A stretch of 64,000 nt of DNA from Pseudomonas mendocina. Lineage in GTDB: Bacteria > Pseudomonadota > Gammaproteobacteria > Pseudomonadales > Pseudomonadaceae. The DNA lies in the NCBI RefSeq assembly GCF_003008615.1, contig NZ_CP027657.1, positions 2,604,001-2,668,000 on the forward strand, written 5' to 3'. Each line of letters begins with the position of its first letter. Positions within the stretch are counted from its first letter, which is position 1. Shown in pieces: positions 53,450 to 63,427 of this stretch. Both the position numbers and the translations under genes were made by a program. The notes under the pieces are model-generated. The model was not told where the DNA came from, searched no databases, and worked only from the letters and a program-made list of their open reading frames with translations.

Positions 53450-54781
53450 ATGAGAAAGACCTCCCTGGCACTGGCCGTAGCCGCCAGCACCCTGGGCCTG
53501 AGCCAAGTGGCCTCCGCCGACTTCATCGGGGACAGCAAGGCCAACCTCACCCTGCGCAATTTCTACTTCGACCAGAACACCAAGAACACCGCCAACAACA
53601 ACGGCGAGGCCAGCGAATGGGGCCAGGGCTTCATCCTCAACTACCAGTCCGGTTTCACCGAGGGTACCGTTGGCTTCGGCGTTGATGCCGTTGGCATGCT
53701 GGGTGTGCGTCTGGACGGCGGCGGTCGTGCTGGTAAAACCGGTCGTGATCGCACCCCCGGCGCTCTGTTCCCGCTGGAAAGCGATGGCAGCGCGGTTGAC
53801 GATTTCAGCAAGGGCGGCCTGACTGGCAAGGTTCGTGTTTCGAAGACTGAGGCTCGCATCGGTACCCTGATGCCGAAACTGCCGATTCTTGTCTCCAACG
53901 ACGGTCGTCTGCTGCCGCAGATGTTCGAAGGCGGCATGATCACTTCCAACGAAATCGACAACCTGACCCTGACCGCTGGCCAGATCGAACATGCCGTTGG
54001 CCGTGCCTCGAGCAACAGCACCAGCCTGGCTGTGGACGGTGGTAGCCAAGCCTCCAACAAATTCTATTTCGGCGGTGGCGATTGGAAGATCAATAAGGAT
54101 CTGACTGCTCAGTACTACTACGCCAATCTCGACGATTACTACAAGCAGCACTTCGCCGGTCTGGGCCACAACCTGGCGCTGGGTGAGGGTAGCCTGAAGA
54201 CCGATCTGCGTTACTTCCGCACCACTTCCGACGGCAAGAACGGCAGTGCTGCTGGCCGCGCTGGCGGTTACTCCGCTAACACTACCTTCGGCGATGGTAC
54301 CGGTGAGATCGACAACAACACTTGGAGCGCCGCCTTCACCTACACCCTGCAAAGCCATGCAGTGATGCTGGGCTATCAGCGTGTCTCTGAAGACAGTAAC
54401 TTCGTTCAGCTGAACCAAGGCGGCCTGGTTAATGAAGGTGCCGGCGGTGCAAGTGTCTATCTGCTGACTGACCGTCTGGCTCACAACTTCACCCGCGCCG
54501 GTGAGCGCACCACCTTCGGTCAGTACAGCTACGATTTTGCTGGCGTCGGTGTACCGGGCCTGAAGGCCTCGGTTGCCTACCTGAAGGGCACTAATGTTCA
54601 GCGTGCCGACGGTACTCAGGCAAAAGAGTGGGAGCGTGACGTCGCTCTGGATTACGTGTTCCAGGATGGCGCTCTGAAAGGCCTGGGTCTGGGCTGGCGC
54701 TACGGTGTGCTGCGTGGCAATGCTGCAACCGACGTCGACCAGAACCGTCTGATCGTTAGCTACACCCTGCCGCTGCTGTAA
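53450..54781 (+). CDS. OprD-family outer-membrane porin (OprE/OprQ-like)
   Basis: 443 residues with a signal peptide (cleavage after A-S-A, about residue 23). Mature start D-F-I-G-D-S-K-A-N-L-T-L-R-N-F-Y-F-D, aromatic amphipathic strands to the end, closing S-Y-T-L-P-L-L. It is very close to the porin at 15375 along the whole length (for example both have N-T-A-N-N-N-G-E-A, E-W-G-Q-G-F-I and G-F-T-E-G-T-V-G-F-G), so they are paralogues. M-R-K-T-S-L-A-L-A-V recalls OprE/OprQ of P. aeruginosa. Its codon use contains more T-ending codons than the other copy. A strong terminator follows. Confidence 0.92.
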   Translation: MRKTSLALAVAASTLGLSQVASADFIGDSKANLTLRNFYFDQNTKNTANNNGEASEWGQGFILNYQSGFTEGTVGFGVDAVGMLGVRLDGGGRAGKTGRDRTPGALFPLESDGSAVDDFSKGGLTGKVRVSKTEARIGTLMPKLPILVSNDGRLLPQMFEGGMITSNEIDNLTLTAGQIEHAVGRASSNSTSLAVDGGSQASNKFYFGGGDWKINKDLTAQYYYANLDDYYKQHFAGLGHNLALGEGSLKTDLRYFRTTSDGKNGSAAGRAGGYSANTTFGDGTGEIDNNTWSAAFTYTLQSHAVMLGYQRVSEDSNFVQLNQGGLVNEGAGGASVYLLTDRLAHNFTRAGERTTFGQYSYDFAGVGVPGLKASVAYLKGTNVQRADGTQAKEWERDVALDYVFQDGALKGLGLGWRYGVLRGNAATDVDQNRLIVSYTLPLL

Positions 54782-54793
54782 GTCATAAGGCTG

Positions 54794-54835
54794 AAAAAAA
54801 GCCCGCCTCCTGAAAGGGAGGCGGGTTTTTTATTT
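54794..54835 (+). terminator. Strong, possibly bidirectional terminator after the porin gene
   Basis: cccgcctcc (54802-54810) pairs with ggaggcggg (54817-54825); seven A precede the left arm and six T follow the right arm, so it can work in both directions. It lies about 15 bases after the porin stop. Confidence 0.9.
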
Positions 54836-54950
54836 AAACAAGAGAAACACCTGATGAAGCCGATCCGTAGGGAGAGCGCCATGTGTTCCGGCGCTTTGGC
54901 TTGGTGCTGGCGTCGGTCGCGGAATTGGTGCGCACGGCGCACCCTACGGT

Positions 54951-55271
54951 TTACTCCTGCTTTCCTGTTGAACTGGCGAGGATGGCACTGGCCAGCGCCA
55001 TGTCATCGGCGTCCTGCAACTGCGGATTGTCGCTGCGCAGCTTCTGCAGCGCGGCCTCCAGGTGTGGGCCGCGAATTTCGCCAGCGCTGGCGACGAAGCT
55101 GCTCGCGTCCTCTTCGGCCGCGGCGACCAGCTTGCGATCCTTGAAGGTCAGGTAGGTTGAGGCGGTGGTGGCGCCCGAGGAGAGGATGTCGCGCAGCATG
55201 CCATCGGCTGCTGCGGTCTGGGCGATCAGGCAGGCACTGAAAGCCAGTGCGGCGCGGCTCGTTACACGCAT
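54951..55271 (-). CDS. DUF2388-type small exported protein
   Basis: 106 residues with a signal peptide (A-L-A-F-S-A-C-L-I-A-Q-T-A-A-A, cleavage about residue 22). The mature part has S-S-G-A-T-T-A-S-T-Y-L-T-F-K-D and D-A-S-S-F-V-A-S-A-G-E-I-R-G-x-x-L-E-A-A, features of the pseudomonad DUF2388 proteins, which often occur in several copies per genome and have no known function. Stands alone. Confidence 0.85.
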   Translation of the reverse strand: MRVTSRAALAFSACLIAQTAAADGMLRDILSSGATTASTYLTFKDRKLVAAAEEDASSFVASAGEIRGPHLEAALQKLRSDNPQLQDADDMALASAILASSTGKQE

Positions 55272-55359
55272 GATGAAACTCCTGTGGGGTGGTTCCTAAC
55301 CTAGGAGTGACAGATGCCGCTTGTGGTTCCTTGTAGGCGATGGCCGGTTGCCAGGCAGG

Positions 55360-55614
55360 TCAGTTCCTGGCCCTGTTGGTGCGATGCTGATGTCGCCACC
55401 AGAGCAGTGCCGAGAGCAGCGCCAGCGTACCGAACAGCAGAAATTGCCAGGCCCAGGGCAGTTCCGGGAATAGGTAGGTCAGCGCGCCGACGATAACTGC
55501 TACCAGACCGACCCAGAGCAGGTAGCCGCCAGCGCCGAACACTTCGAGAATCAGCAGCAGGGTGGCGAGAGCCACCCAGTCCCAGAACGACAGGTGTTGA
55601 AGATAGGTGATCAT
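55360..55614 (-). CDS. Short NfeD-like membrane protein
   Basis: 84 residues with three hydrophobic segments (L-L-L-I-L-E-V-F-G-A-G-G-Y-L-L-W-V-G-L-V-A-V-I-V-G-A and a C-terminal pair), matching the membrane part of NfeD proteins. The usual soluble OB-fold end is missing, and so is a neighbouring SPFH/stomatin gene, the normal partner. Start at ATG 55614 gives the usual family N-terminus; the frame is open to 55695 but those residues look non-membrane and random. Function unknown, likely membrane organisation. Confidence 0.75.
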   Translation of the reverse strand: MITYLQHLSFWDWVALATLLLILEVFGAGGYLLWVGLVAVIVGALTYLFPELPWAWQFLLFGTLALLSALLWWRHQHRTNRARN

Positions 55615-55779
55615 GAGAAAGTGCTGAGACCCGTTCCAGGGGTATGGTTCGCCCGTCCGCCTGTGTGCATTGCATAGACTCCATTGCCAGATCAATGAAT
55701 CTAAGCACAGCCGCTAGCGGTCTGCCGCCGACCCCTTCGCAAGGTGGGCAAATGCCATGCAATTGGTGAGGGCTTGATC

Positions 55780-56454
55780 ATGTTCGAACGCTTGCTGCTA
55801 CCACTGCTCTTCGTTGCTCTGGCGTTGGTTGGGCAGCACGTCTTAGCCAGCGAGCTACAGGAGGCATTGCAGCGCGCAGCGCCACAACTGGATGGCCGGG
55901 TGTTGCAAGCTGCGCTGCAGGCGTTGCACTGCGCCGAACGCGATACGCCGAACAAGGCCAGTCGCCTGGCAGTCATCGACTATTCGAGGCCTTCGCTGGA
56001 GAGGCGGATGTGGGTGTTCGATCTGAGCCGGCGGAGTTTGCTGCAGCGCGAGTTCGTCGCGCATGGCCGTGAGTCCGGCGAACTCTTCGCCGAGCGCTTC
56101 TCCAACCTGCCAGGCAGTCATCAGTCGAGTCTCGGGCTGTTTCGTGGGGCCGAGAGTTATCGTGGCCGACATGGTCATTCACTGCGCCTGGATGGGCTGG
56201 AGGCAGGGCTCAATGACCTGGCACGTGCCCGGGCACTGGTGATCCATGGCGCTGATTATGTAGCGCCGGATTGGGTGCAGAAGTACGGGCGTATGGGGCG
56301 AAGCCTCGGCTGCCCGGCCGTGCAGCAAGAGGTGATCCGGCTGGTGGTGGATCAGCTCGAGGATGGCCAGTACCTGTTCGCCTGGCATCCGCAACTGGCC
56401 GAGGATCGCTATCGCAGTTGCGCGACGCTCAGCGCTGCTCGCTCTGTGGAGTGA
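55780..56454 (+). CDS. YkuD_2-type L,D-transpeptidase-like envelope protein
   Basis: 224 residues with a signal peptide or N-terminal anchor (residues 4-23). The catalytic-type residues are His156 in V-I-H-G-A-D-Y and Cys178 in G-R-S-L-G-C-P-A-V, the pattern of the murein L,D-transpeptidase catalytic-domain family. It may cross-link or modify peptidoglycan in the periplasm. ATG 55780 follows gaggg. Its last 26 bases overlap the end of the convergent ATPase gene. Confidence 0.87.
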   Translation: MFERLLLPLLFVALALVGQHVLASELQEALQRAAPQLDGRVLQAALQALHCAERDTPNKASRLAVIDYSRPSLERRMWVFDLSRRSLLQREFVAHGRESGELFAERFSNLPGSHQSSLGLFRGAESYRGRHGHSLRLDGLEAGLNDLARARALVIHGADYVAPDWVQKYGRMGRSLGCPAVQQEVIRLVVDQLEDGQYLFAWHPQLAEDRYRSCATLSAARSVE

Positions 56455-58213
56455 CGCGCAGCACTTCCTCGATGGTGGTCAACCCGGCGGCGACCTTCTG
56501 TGCGCCAGACAGGCGCAGGCTGCGCATGCCGTCCTTGAAGGCGGCGCGGCGCAGTGCCGTGAGATCGGTGTCGGCGGTGATCAGCGGCTTGATCGTGTCG
56601 TTGAGCAGCATGATCTCGTAGACGCCGGCGCGGCCGCGGTAGCCGGTTTCGCGGCATTCCAGGCAGCCGACGGCATGGTGCGCCTGAGTCGGCAGGGGCG
56701 AGCTCCAGGGCCGGGTCAGGCCGTTCCAGGTGTCTTCGTCCAGTTGCACCGGTGCCTTGCAGTGCGGGCACAGGGTGCGCACCAGGCGCTGGGCCATGAC
56801 GCCGAGGAGAGTGGCCTTGAGCAGGTAATGTGGCACGCCCAGTTCGAGCAGACGGGTGATGGCGCTGGGCGCGTCGTTGGTGTGCAGGGTGGACAGCACC
56901 AGGTGGCCGGTCAGTGCCGCCTGGATGGCCATTTCGGCAGTCTCAAGGTCGCGGATCTCGCCGACCATGATGATGTCCGGATCCTGGCGCATCAGCGCAC
57001 GTACGCCGCTGGCGAAGTTCAGGTCGATGTTGTGCTGCACCTGCATCTGGTTGAAGGCCCCTTCGATCATCTCGATCGGGTCTTCGATGGTGCAGACGTT
57101 CACTTCCGGTGTGGCCAATTGCTTGAGCGTGGTGTAGAGCGTGGTGGTCTTGCCCGAACCGGTGGGGCCGGTCACCAGGATGATGCCGTTGGGCTGGCTG
57201 GTCATGCTTGCCCAGCGACGCAGATCTTCCGGTGAGAAACCGAGCTGATCCGGGCTTTTCAGCAACACCTCGGGGTCGAAGATACGCATCACCATCTTCT
57301 CGCCAAAGGCGGTGGGCAGGGTGGACAGGCGTAGCTCCACCTCGTTGCCGTCAGGCGTCTTGGTCTTGACCCGGCCGTCCTGTGGTTTGCGTTTCTCGGC
57401 GATGTTCATGCGGCCGAGGTTTTTCAGGCGGCTGACCACCGCCATGGTCACCTGTGCTGGGAACTGGTAGACGGTGTGCAGTACGCCGTCGATGCGAAAA
57501 CGCACCGTGCCCTGCTCGCGGCGAGGCTCGATGTGGATATCGCTGGCGCGCTGCTGGAAGGCGTACTGGAACAGCCAGTCGACGATGTTGACGATGTGCG
57601 CGTCGTTGGCGTCCGGCTCCTGATCCTGTGCGCCCAGGCTGAGCAATTGCTCGAAGTTGCCGACGCCGCTGATCTTCTGGTCCGTGGCATTGGCACCACT
57701 GACCGAGCGGGCCAGTCGATAGAACTCGGTGGTAAAGCGCTGGATATCGCTGGGATTGGCCACCACGCGTTTGATCGGGCGCTTGAGCACGTGTACCAGG
57801 TTGGCTTCCCAACTGTGCACCAGCGGTTGGCTGCTGGCGATGGTGACACTTTCACTGTCGACCGCTACGGCGAGGATCTTGTGGCGTTGAGCGAAGGCGT
57901 AGGACATCAGCGGGGTGATGGCCGGCACGTCGATTTTCAACGGGTCGATGCGCAGGTAGGGCTGGCCGGAGAAGTCGGCTAGCCAGACGGTGAGCGTTTC
58001 CAGGTCGAGCTTCTTGCCCGGTCGTTTCTGATCGTCCACCTGCTGCGCGGCGAGAAACTCCAGTGGGTGCTGGGTGTTGTTCAGCGAACTGCGGCGAATC
58101 GCCAGGCACTGCTCGGCCACTTCCTGCTCGACCCGACCCTGGGTGACCAGCTCGCGCAGCAGATCGCCGAGATCCAATACACGGTCTGGGGCGGTGGCAG
58201 CAAAAGCGGACAT
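56429..58213 (-). CDS. GspE/PilB-type secretion ATPase, orphan
   Basis: 594 residues. An N-terminal GspE/MshE-like domain (about 10-170), then the ATPase core: Walker A G-P-T-G-S-G-K-T at 349-356, Asp box, Walker B (P-D-I-I-M-V-G-E-I-R-D) and His box (S-T-L-H-T-N-D-A), followed by a zinc-binding C-P-H-C...C-L-E-C. It hexamerises at the inner membrane to drive pilus or type II secretion assembly. No pilin, PilC/GspF or secretin gene is nearby, so its partner is elsewhere. ATG 58213 with gaggag upstream is chosen over starts at 58234 and 58279. Confidence 0.9.
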   Translation of the reverse strand: MSAFAATAPDRVLDLGDLLRELVTQGRVEQEVAEQCLAIRRSSLNNTQHPLEFLAAQQVDDQKRPGKKLDLETLTVWLADFSGQPYLRIDPLKIDVPAITPLMSYAFAQRHKILAVAVDSESVTIASSQPLVHSWEANLVHVLKRPIKRVVANPSDIQRFTTEFYRLARSVSGANATDQKISGVGNFEQLLSLGAQDQEPDANDAHIVNIVDWLFQYAFQQRASDIHIEPRREQGTVRFRIDGVLHTVYQFPAQVTMAVVSRLKNLGRMNIAEKRKPQDGRVKTKTPDGNEVELRLSTLPTAFGEKMVMRIFDPEVLLKSPDQLGFSPEDLRRWASMTSQPNGIILVTGPTGSGKTTTLYTTLKQLATPEVNVCTIEDPIEMIEGAFNQMQVQHNIDLNFASGVRALMRQDPDIIMVGEIRDLETAEMAIQAALTGHLVLSTLHTNDAPSAITRLLELGVPHYLLKATLLGVMAQRLVRTLCPHCKAPVQLDEDTWNGLTRPWSSPLPTQAHHAVGCLECRETGYRGRAGVYEIMLLNDTIKPLITADTDLTALRRAAFKDGMRSLRLSGAQKVAAGLTTIEEVLRVTPQSEQR

Positions 58214-58341
58214 GCGGGCTCCTCGGTTGAACATCCTGGTCAAGCATAGCTTCAGGCGGTGTTGCCGCGCGCTCGGCAAACCTCATCAGCCACTAGGATG
58301 CCCGAAAAGCATGACCGGGGCGAAGGCTGCGGCGTGATCTG

Positions 58342-58677
58342 CTAGCCAGTGCGCAGGGCTACCTGTTCCAGGTTGTGATCGAGGTGGCGCCAGTCCACCT
58401 GCCATACGCAAACCAGGCCGCGCAGTTTCTCGGCCAGTACCGCGGCACGGTGCAACGACACGCCGCTCAGTTGCAGCACGATCTGCAGGTCGTTGTCCTG
58501 GCGTTCCACCTGCAAGTGTTGAGGCAGCAGTTGCAGTTGAGCGAACAGCCCGAGCAGCCGGCACAGCACATCGGCATCGGCCTCGGTACGCAGAAGATAT
58601 TCCACGCTCTGTTCGGGACGATCCTGCCAGGGATCGCGACGGGCGTAGGCTGCTGGAAAAGGCGTGGCGTTGGGCAT
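58342..58677 (-). CDS. Hypothetical protein, possibly ACT-like fold
   Basis: 111 residues, soluble, no signal peptide. The central part (S-V-E-Y-L-L-R-T-E-A-D-A-D-V-L-C-R-L-L-G-L-F, then L-Q-V-E-R-Q-D-N-D-L-Q-I-V-L-Q-L) alternates strands and helices in the way of ACT-type regulatory domains, but the match is weak and no family is claimed. It lies alone, divergent from the Lrp regulator gene. Confidence 0.65.
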   Translation of the reverse strand: MPNATPFPAAYARRDPWQDRPEQSVEYLLRTEADADVLCRLLGLFAQLQLLPQHLQVERQDNDLQIVLQLSGVSLHRAAVLAEKLRGLVCVWQVDWRHLDHNLEQVALRTG

Positions 58678-58804
58678 GCTGGCATCTCGCGGAGGATTTG
58701 TTCCAGTTTCATCCTTCGTGAGGCAAAAGTTCTGCCTTGTTTTCTGTGTATTTACACCATTTCTGGATAGTCTTGCCTTATTGTATGCCTTTTAGGGATT
58801 TTTT

Positions 58805-59272
58805 ATGTCAGTCGTTCTCGATACCTACGATCAACGCATTCTGGCGCTGCTGCAGGAGGATGCAGGGCTGTCCACCAATGAAATCGCCGAACGGGTCGGG
58901 TTGTCGCAGTCGCCGTGCTGGCGACGCATCCAGCGCCTCAAGGAGGAGGGTGTCATTCGCCGTCAGGTGACCTTGCTCGACCGCAAGAAGGTTGGTTTGC
59001 ACACGCAGGTGTTCGCCCAGGTCAAGCTCAATGCCCATGGGCGTTCCAATCTCACCGAGTTTGCCGAGGCCATGCGCGAATTCCCGGAGGTGTTGGAATG
59101 CCATGTGCTGATGGGCTCGGTGGACTTCATGCTGCGCATCGTTACCCGTGATATCGAGGCCTATGAGCGCTTCTTCTTCGAGAAGTTGTCACTGGTGCCG
59201 GGTATCCAGGAGGTCAACTCGATCGTCGCGCTGTCGGAGATCAAATCCACCACCAGCCTGCCGCTGGCTTAG
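58805..59272 (+). CDS. Lrp/AsnC-family transcriptional regulator
   Basis: 155 residues: N-terminal helix-turn-helix (D-Q-R-I-L-A-L-L-Q-E-D, then E-I-A-E-R-V-G-L-S-Q-S-P-C-W-R-R-I-Q-R-L) and a C-terminal RAM/ligand-binding domain (E-C-H-V-L-M-G-S-V-D-F-M-L-R-I). Such proteins sense amino acids and act as octamers or dimers. Promoter region before it is AT-rich. Its stop overlaps the convergent DUF502 gene by 4 bases. Target genes unknown. Confidence 0.93.
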   Translation: MSVVLDTYDQRILALLQEDAGLSTNEIAERVGLSQSPCWRRIQRLKEEGVIRRQVTLLDRKKVGLHTQVFAQVKLNAHGRSNLTEFAEAMREFPEVLECHVLMGSVDFMLRIVTRDIEAYERFFFEKLSLVPGIQEVNSIVALSEIKSTTSLPLA

Positions 59273-59952
59273 AGCAAATCGACATCTGCGCGCTTGATGG
59301 GCGCGCTTTCCACGCCACGCCTGGGTGTTGGCGGGGTGAGGCCCATGGAGACATAGATGCTGGTCAGCTGATCGACGCCCATTTCCGCCGGGTGTATCCA
59401 TTCCTGCGGCACGTAGAGCAGGCCGCCACCGATTGGAATGGGCGCGGTTGATACTAGGACGGCGCAATAGGGGCGTCCTTCCAGCTCCACGGTTTCCGAG
59501 CTGGGGCGTAGGGCGAGTACCGCTACGCCGTCACCGCCGAAGAAGCACCAGACCGGTGCCATGGTGGTGATATCCGGGTTCTTGCTCCTGTCCAGCAGGC
59601 CGACGAAGCGGTCGGCCAGGTTATAGAAATTGCCGATCAGTGGCGTGCGGCGCAGGGTGCGGTCGAACAGCCAGGACAGTGGTCGGCGCAGCCCCAGTTG
59701 TACTGCCAGGCCAAGCGGATAGAGGCTGGCCAGCAATACCAGGCTGCCGAGCAGGTAGGCCAGGTAGCTGTTGCTGGAAAACGGCTGGCCGAGGGCGGCA
59801 AAGAGCTGGCCGATCAGCGTCGAGGGGCCGACCAGGCGATTGAGCAGGCTGAAGATCCAGGCCAGCAGGGCCAGGGTGAGCGCCAGAGGGAGCAGGGATA
59901 AGAGGCCGGTCAGCCAAGTGGCGACGATGGATTTCAGGCTGCTTCTGATCAT
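59269..59952 (-). CDS. DUF502-family membrane protein
   Basis: 227 residues with two N-terminal membrane helices (about 8-32 and 58-82) followed by a soluble domain; P-L-I-G-N-F-Y-N and V-S-T-A-P-I-P-I-G-G-G-L-L-Y-V-P are DUF502 marks. Function is unknown in bacteria. Convergent, 4-base overlap with the Lrp gene. Confidence 0.85.
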   Translation of the reverse strand: MIRSSLKSIVATWLTGLLSLLPLALTLALLAWIFSLLNRLVGPSTLIGQLFAALGQPFSSNSYLAYLLGSLVLLASLYPLGLAVQLGLRRPLSWLFDRTLRRTPLIGNFYNLADRFVGLLDRSKNPDITTMAPVWCFFGGDGVAVLALRPSSETVELEGRPYCAVLVSTAPIPIGGGLLYVPQEWIHPAEMGVDQLTSIYVSMGLTPPTPRRGVESAPIKRADVDLL

Positions 59953-60066
59953 GCATCCGGGTTCCTAACAAATTCCTAGTTGGGGACTTTACGTCAAGCA
60001 GAACGACTCTGCGCAATCATCCGCACCGGATGCGTCTGGATAATGGCAACAGCGCTTTTCCCGGAC

Positions 60067-60094
60067 GAAAAAAAGCCCGGCACTAGGGCCGGGC
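60067..60094 (-). terminator. Factor-independent terminator of the dctPQM operon
   Basis: Stem gcccggc (60075-60081) with gccgggc (60088-60094); read on the minus strand the hairpin is followed by a run of eight T. It lies about 43 bases after the dctM stop. Confidence 0.88.
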
Positions 60095-60136
60095 GGAGGA
60101 GGTACACAGAGGTACCGAAGTAGCAGTCTGTCTGGC

Positions 60137-61417
60137 TTACATACCCAGGAACTCGGGCAGGCCCAGCGAAATGAATGGCACGTACGTGACCAGTATCAGG
60201 AAGCCCAGCATCACCAGCAGCCACGGCGATACGGCGCGCACTACGCGGGTCAGTGGCATTCCCGTAACCGCCGAGGTGACGAACAGGTTGAGGCCGGTTG
60301 GCGGGGTGATCAGACCGATTTCCATGTTCACCACCATGATGATGCCCAGGTGGATCGGGTCGATGCCCAGTTGCATGGCGATCGGGAACAGGATCGGTGC
60401 CAGGATCAGGATGATCGCCGACGGCTCCATGAAGGTACCGGCGACCAGCAGGACGATGTTCACCACGATCAGGAACTCGATCGGGCTGAAGCCCTGATCG
60501 ACGACCCAGGCAGTGATCGATTGCGGGATCTGCTCGGTGGTCAGCACGTGGGCGAAGAGCATGGCGTTGGCGATGATGAACATCAGCACCACGCTCAGCT
60601 TGCCGGCCTCGACGATGACTTTCGGGCACTGACGGAAGGTCATGTCCTTGTGGATGAAGATCGCCACGAAGGCGGCATACACGGCCGCCATGGCCGCCGC
60701 TTCGGTCGGGGTGAACATGCCGGAGTAGATACCGCCGAGGATGATCACGATCAGCAGCAGCCCCCAGATCGCGCGACGGGCGGTGCGTAGCACTTCGCTG
60801 AACGAGGCGCGTGGCAGCGAAGGCATATCCTTGACGTGGGCGATGATGTAGATGGTCACCATCAGGAACACGCCCAGCAGCAGGCCTGGAACCACACCCG
60901 CCATGAACAGCTTGCCAACCGAGGTTTCGGTCGCAGTGGCGTACACCACCATGACGATGGACGGCGGGATCAGGATGCCCAGAGTACCGGCGTTACAGAC
61001 GATACCGGCAGCGAAGTCCTGCTTGTAACCGGAGCGCACCATGCCGGCGATAACGATGGAGCCGACCGCTGCCACAGTGGCTGGCGAGGAACCGCTCAGC
61101 GCGGCGAACAGCATGCAGGCCATGATCGCGGAGATGGCCAGGCCGCCCTTGATGTGGCCGACGCAGGCGTTGGCGAAGTCGATCAGGCGGTGGGCCACGC
61201 CACCAGTGGTCATGAACGCGCCCGCCAGCAGGAAAAACGGGATCGCCATCAGGGTGTAGTGTTCGCTGGTTTCGAACAGCTTGATGGCCAGCGAACGTAC
61301 GGAGTCGTTGCTGAACATCAGGATGGTCATGGCCCCGGACAGACCGAGGGAAATCGCCACCGGAATGCCGATGAACATCAGCGCGAACAGGGCGATGAAC
61401 AGGAAAGCGATGGTCAT
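60137..61417 (-). CDS. dctM: DctM, TRAP transporter large permease (C4-dicarboxylates)
   Basis: 426 residues with about 12 membrane segments; G-S-S-P-A-T-V-A-A-V-G-S-I and P-P-S-I-V-M-V-V-Y-A-x-A-T-E are TRAP DctM signatures in the two halves, and the C-terminal L-I-T-P-P-T-G-L-N-L-F-V is typical. It carries succinate, fumarate or malate with sodium. Its start overlaps the dctQ stop as ATGA. Confidence 0.96.
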   Translation of the reverse strand: MTIAFLFIALFALMFIGIPVAISLGLSGAMTILMFSNDSVRSLAIKLFETSEHYTLMAIPFFLLAGAFMTTGGVAHRLIDFANACVGHIKGGLAISAIMACMLFAALSGSSPATVAAVGSIVIAGMVRSGYKQDFAAGIVCNAGTLGILIPPSIVMVVYATATETSVGKLFMAGVVPGLLLGVFLMVTIYIIAHVKDMPSLPRASFSEVLRTARRAIWGLLLIVIILGGIYSGMFTPTEAAAMAAVYAAFVAIFIHKDMTFRQCPKVIVEAGKLSVVLMFIIANAMLFAHVLTTEQIPQSITAWVVDQGFSPIEFLIVVNIVLLVAGTFMEPSAIILILAPILFPIAMQLGIDPIHLGIIMVVNMEIGLITPPTGLNLFVTSAVTGMPLTRVVRAVSPWLLVMLGFLILVTYVPFISLGLPEFLGM

Positions 61418-62055
61418 CGTTTGATCTCCTCGGCCTTGGTTTCTTCGGCGATCTTGAGCGCGTCTTCGGCTTCGCCGTGACCGCCCAGACCCAGTTGCTC
61501 GTTACGCAGGATGCGCACGAAAACCTGAAGGAAACGCAGGAACATGAGGGTGAAGCCGATGGGCACGATCATCACGATATGCCATTGGCTGACGCCGAAG
61601 CGGTCAAGGTCTTCCGCGCCGGTGCCGATGCGGTAGAGCACGGCGACCCACTGCTCGCTGGAGTAGGCCATCAGCACGCAGTAGGCCAGGCAGATACTCA
61701 CGGCGATCAGTGCAACGGTCTTCTGCAGCGGTTTGGAGAAGTTGCGTACCAGCATATCGACGCCAATGTGGGCGCCAATACGTACGCCCCAGGCCAGGCC
61801 GATGAAAATCAGCCAGCCGAACATGGCTTTGGTCAGGGCGATGCTCCAGGTCATTTCCTGGGAGATGAAAAGAATGCCGTCACCGATGGCGAACAGGGCG
61901 CCTTCAGCGAAGGGGAATGAATCGGCGAGCGAATAGAACACTGCGTAGAGGTTGTTGACCAGCACGTAAATGCAGGTCACCAGGGTCATGCCTGCGAGCA
62001 GGAATGCGACCAGGATTTCCTCTAGCTGGTTCCAGACACGTTCGACGGCGTGCAT
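61414..62055 (-). CDS. dctQ: DctQ, TRAP transporter small permease
   Basis: 213 residues, four membrane helices, with the family pattern W-G-V-R-I-G-A-H-I-G-V-D-M-L-V between helices two and three. The C-terminus is long and polar with many Glu and Lys. It pairs with DctM. It begins 89 bases after the dctP stop. Confidence 0.94.
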   Translation of the reverse strand: MHAVERVWNQLEEILVAFLLAGMTLVTCIYVLVNNLYAVFYSLADSFPFAEGALFAIGDGILFISQEMTWSIALTKAMFGWLIFIGLAWGVRIGAHIGVDMLVRNFSKPLQKTVALIAVSICLAYCVLMAYSSEQWVAVLYRIGTGAEDLDRFGVSQWHIVMIVPIGFTLMFLRFLQVFVRILRNEQLGLGGHGEAEDALKIAEETKAEEIKR

Positions 62056-62144
62056 AGGAAGTTCTCCGTCAGTCGGGCGGGCGACGAATGGGACAAGAAT
62101 AGGGCACGGGACGCTCTGGCGGCGTCCCGCGCGGGGTACAGCTA

Positions 62145-63290
<1,146 letters not shown>

Positions 63291-63294
63291 CTAG

Positions 63295-63310
63295 AGCAAC
63301 CGATGTGCCA
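63295..63310 (-). promoter_or_regulatory. Sigma-54 promoter for dctPQM
   Basis: On the minus strand the sequence tggcacatcggttgct has the invariant GG and GC ten bases apart and is a near-perfect -24/-12 element. It lies 155 bases before the dctP ATG, and the gene of a sigma-54 activator lies just beyond. This fits the known DctB/DctD control of dicarboxylate uptake in Pseudomonas. Confidence 0.85.
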
Positions 63311-63328
63311 GGCTGGCTGGAAGGCTCG

Positions 63329-63362
63329 AAAAAAGTGCCTGAGCCCCTATGGAAAGGGGCTC
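63329..63362 (-). terminator. Probable terminator after the dctD-type gene
   Basis: gagcccc (63341-63347) and ggggctc (63356-63362) form a seven-base-pair stem; on the minus strand this is followed, after six bases, by a run of six T (63334-63329). It would end the activator gene transcript just before the dctP promoter. Confidence 0.65.
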
Positions 63363-63427
63363 TGCCGATAGGTGCGGTTAATCAGGATGCTGCGCTGAAA
63401 ATCGCTGATATGGCGGTTTCTCGCCAA

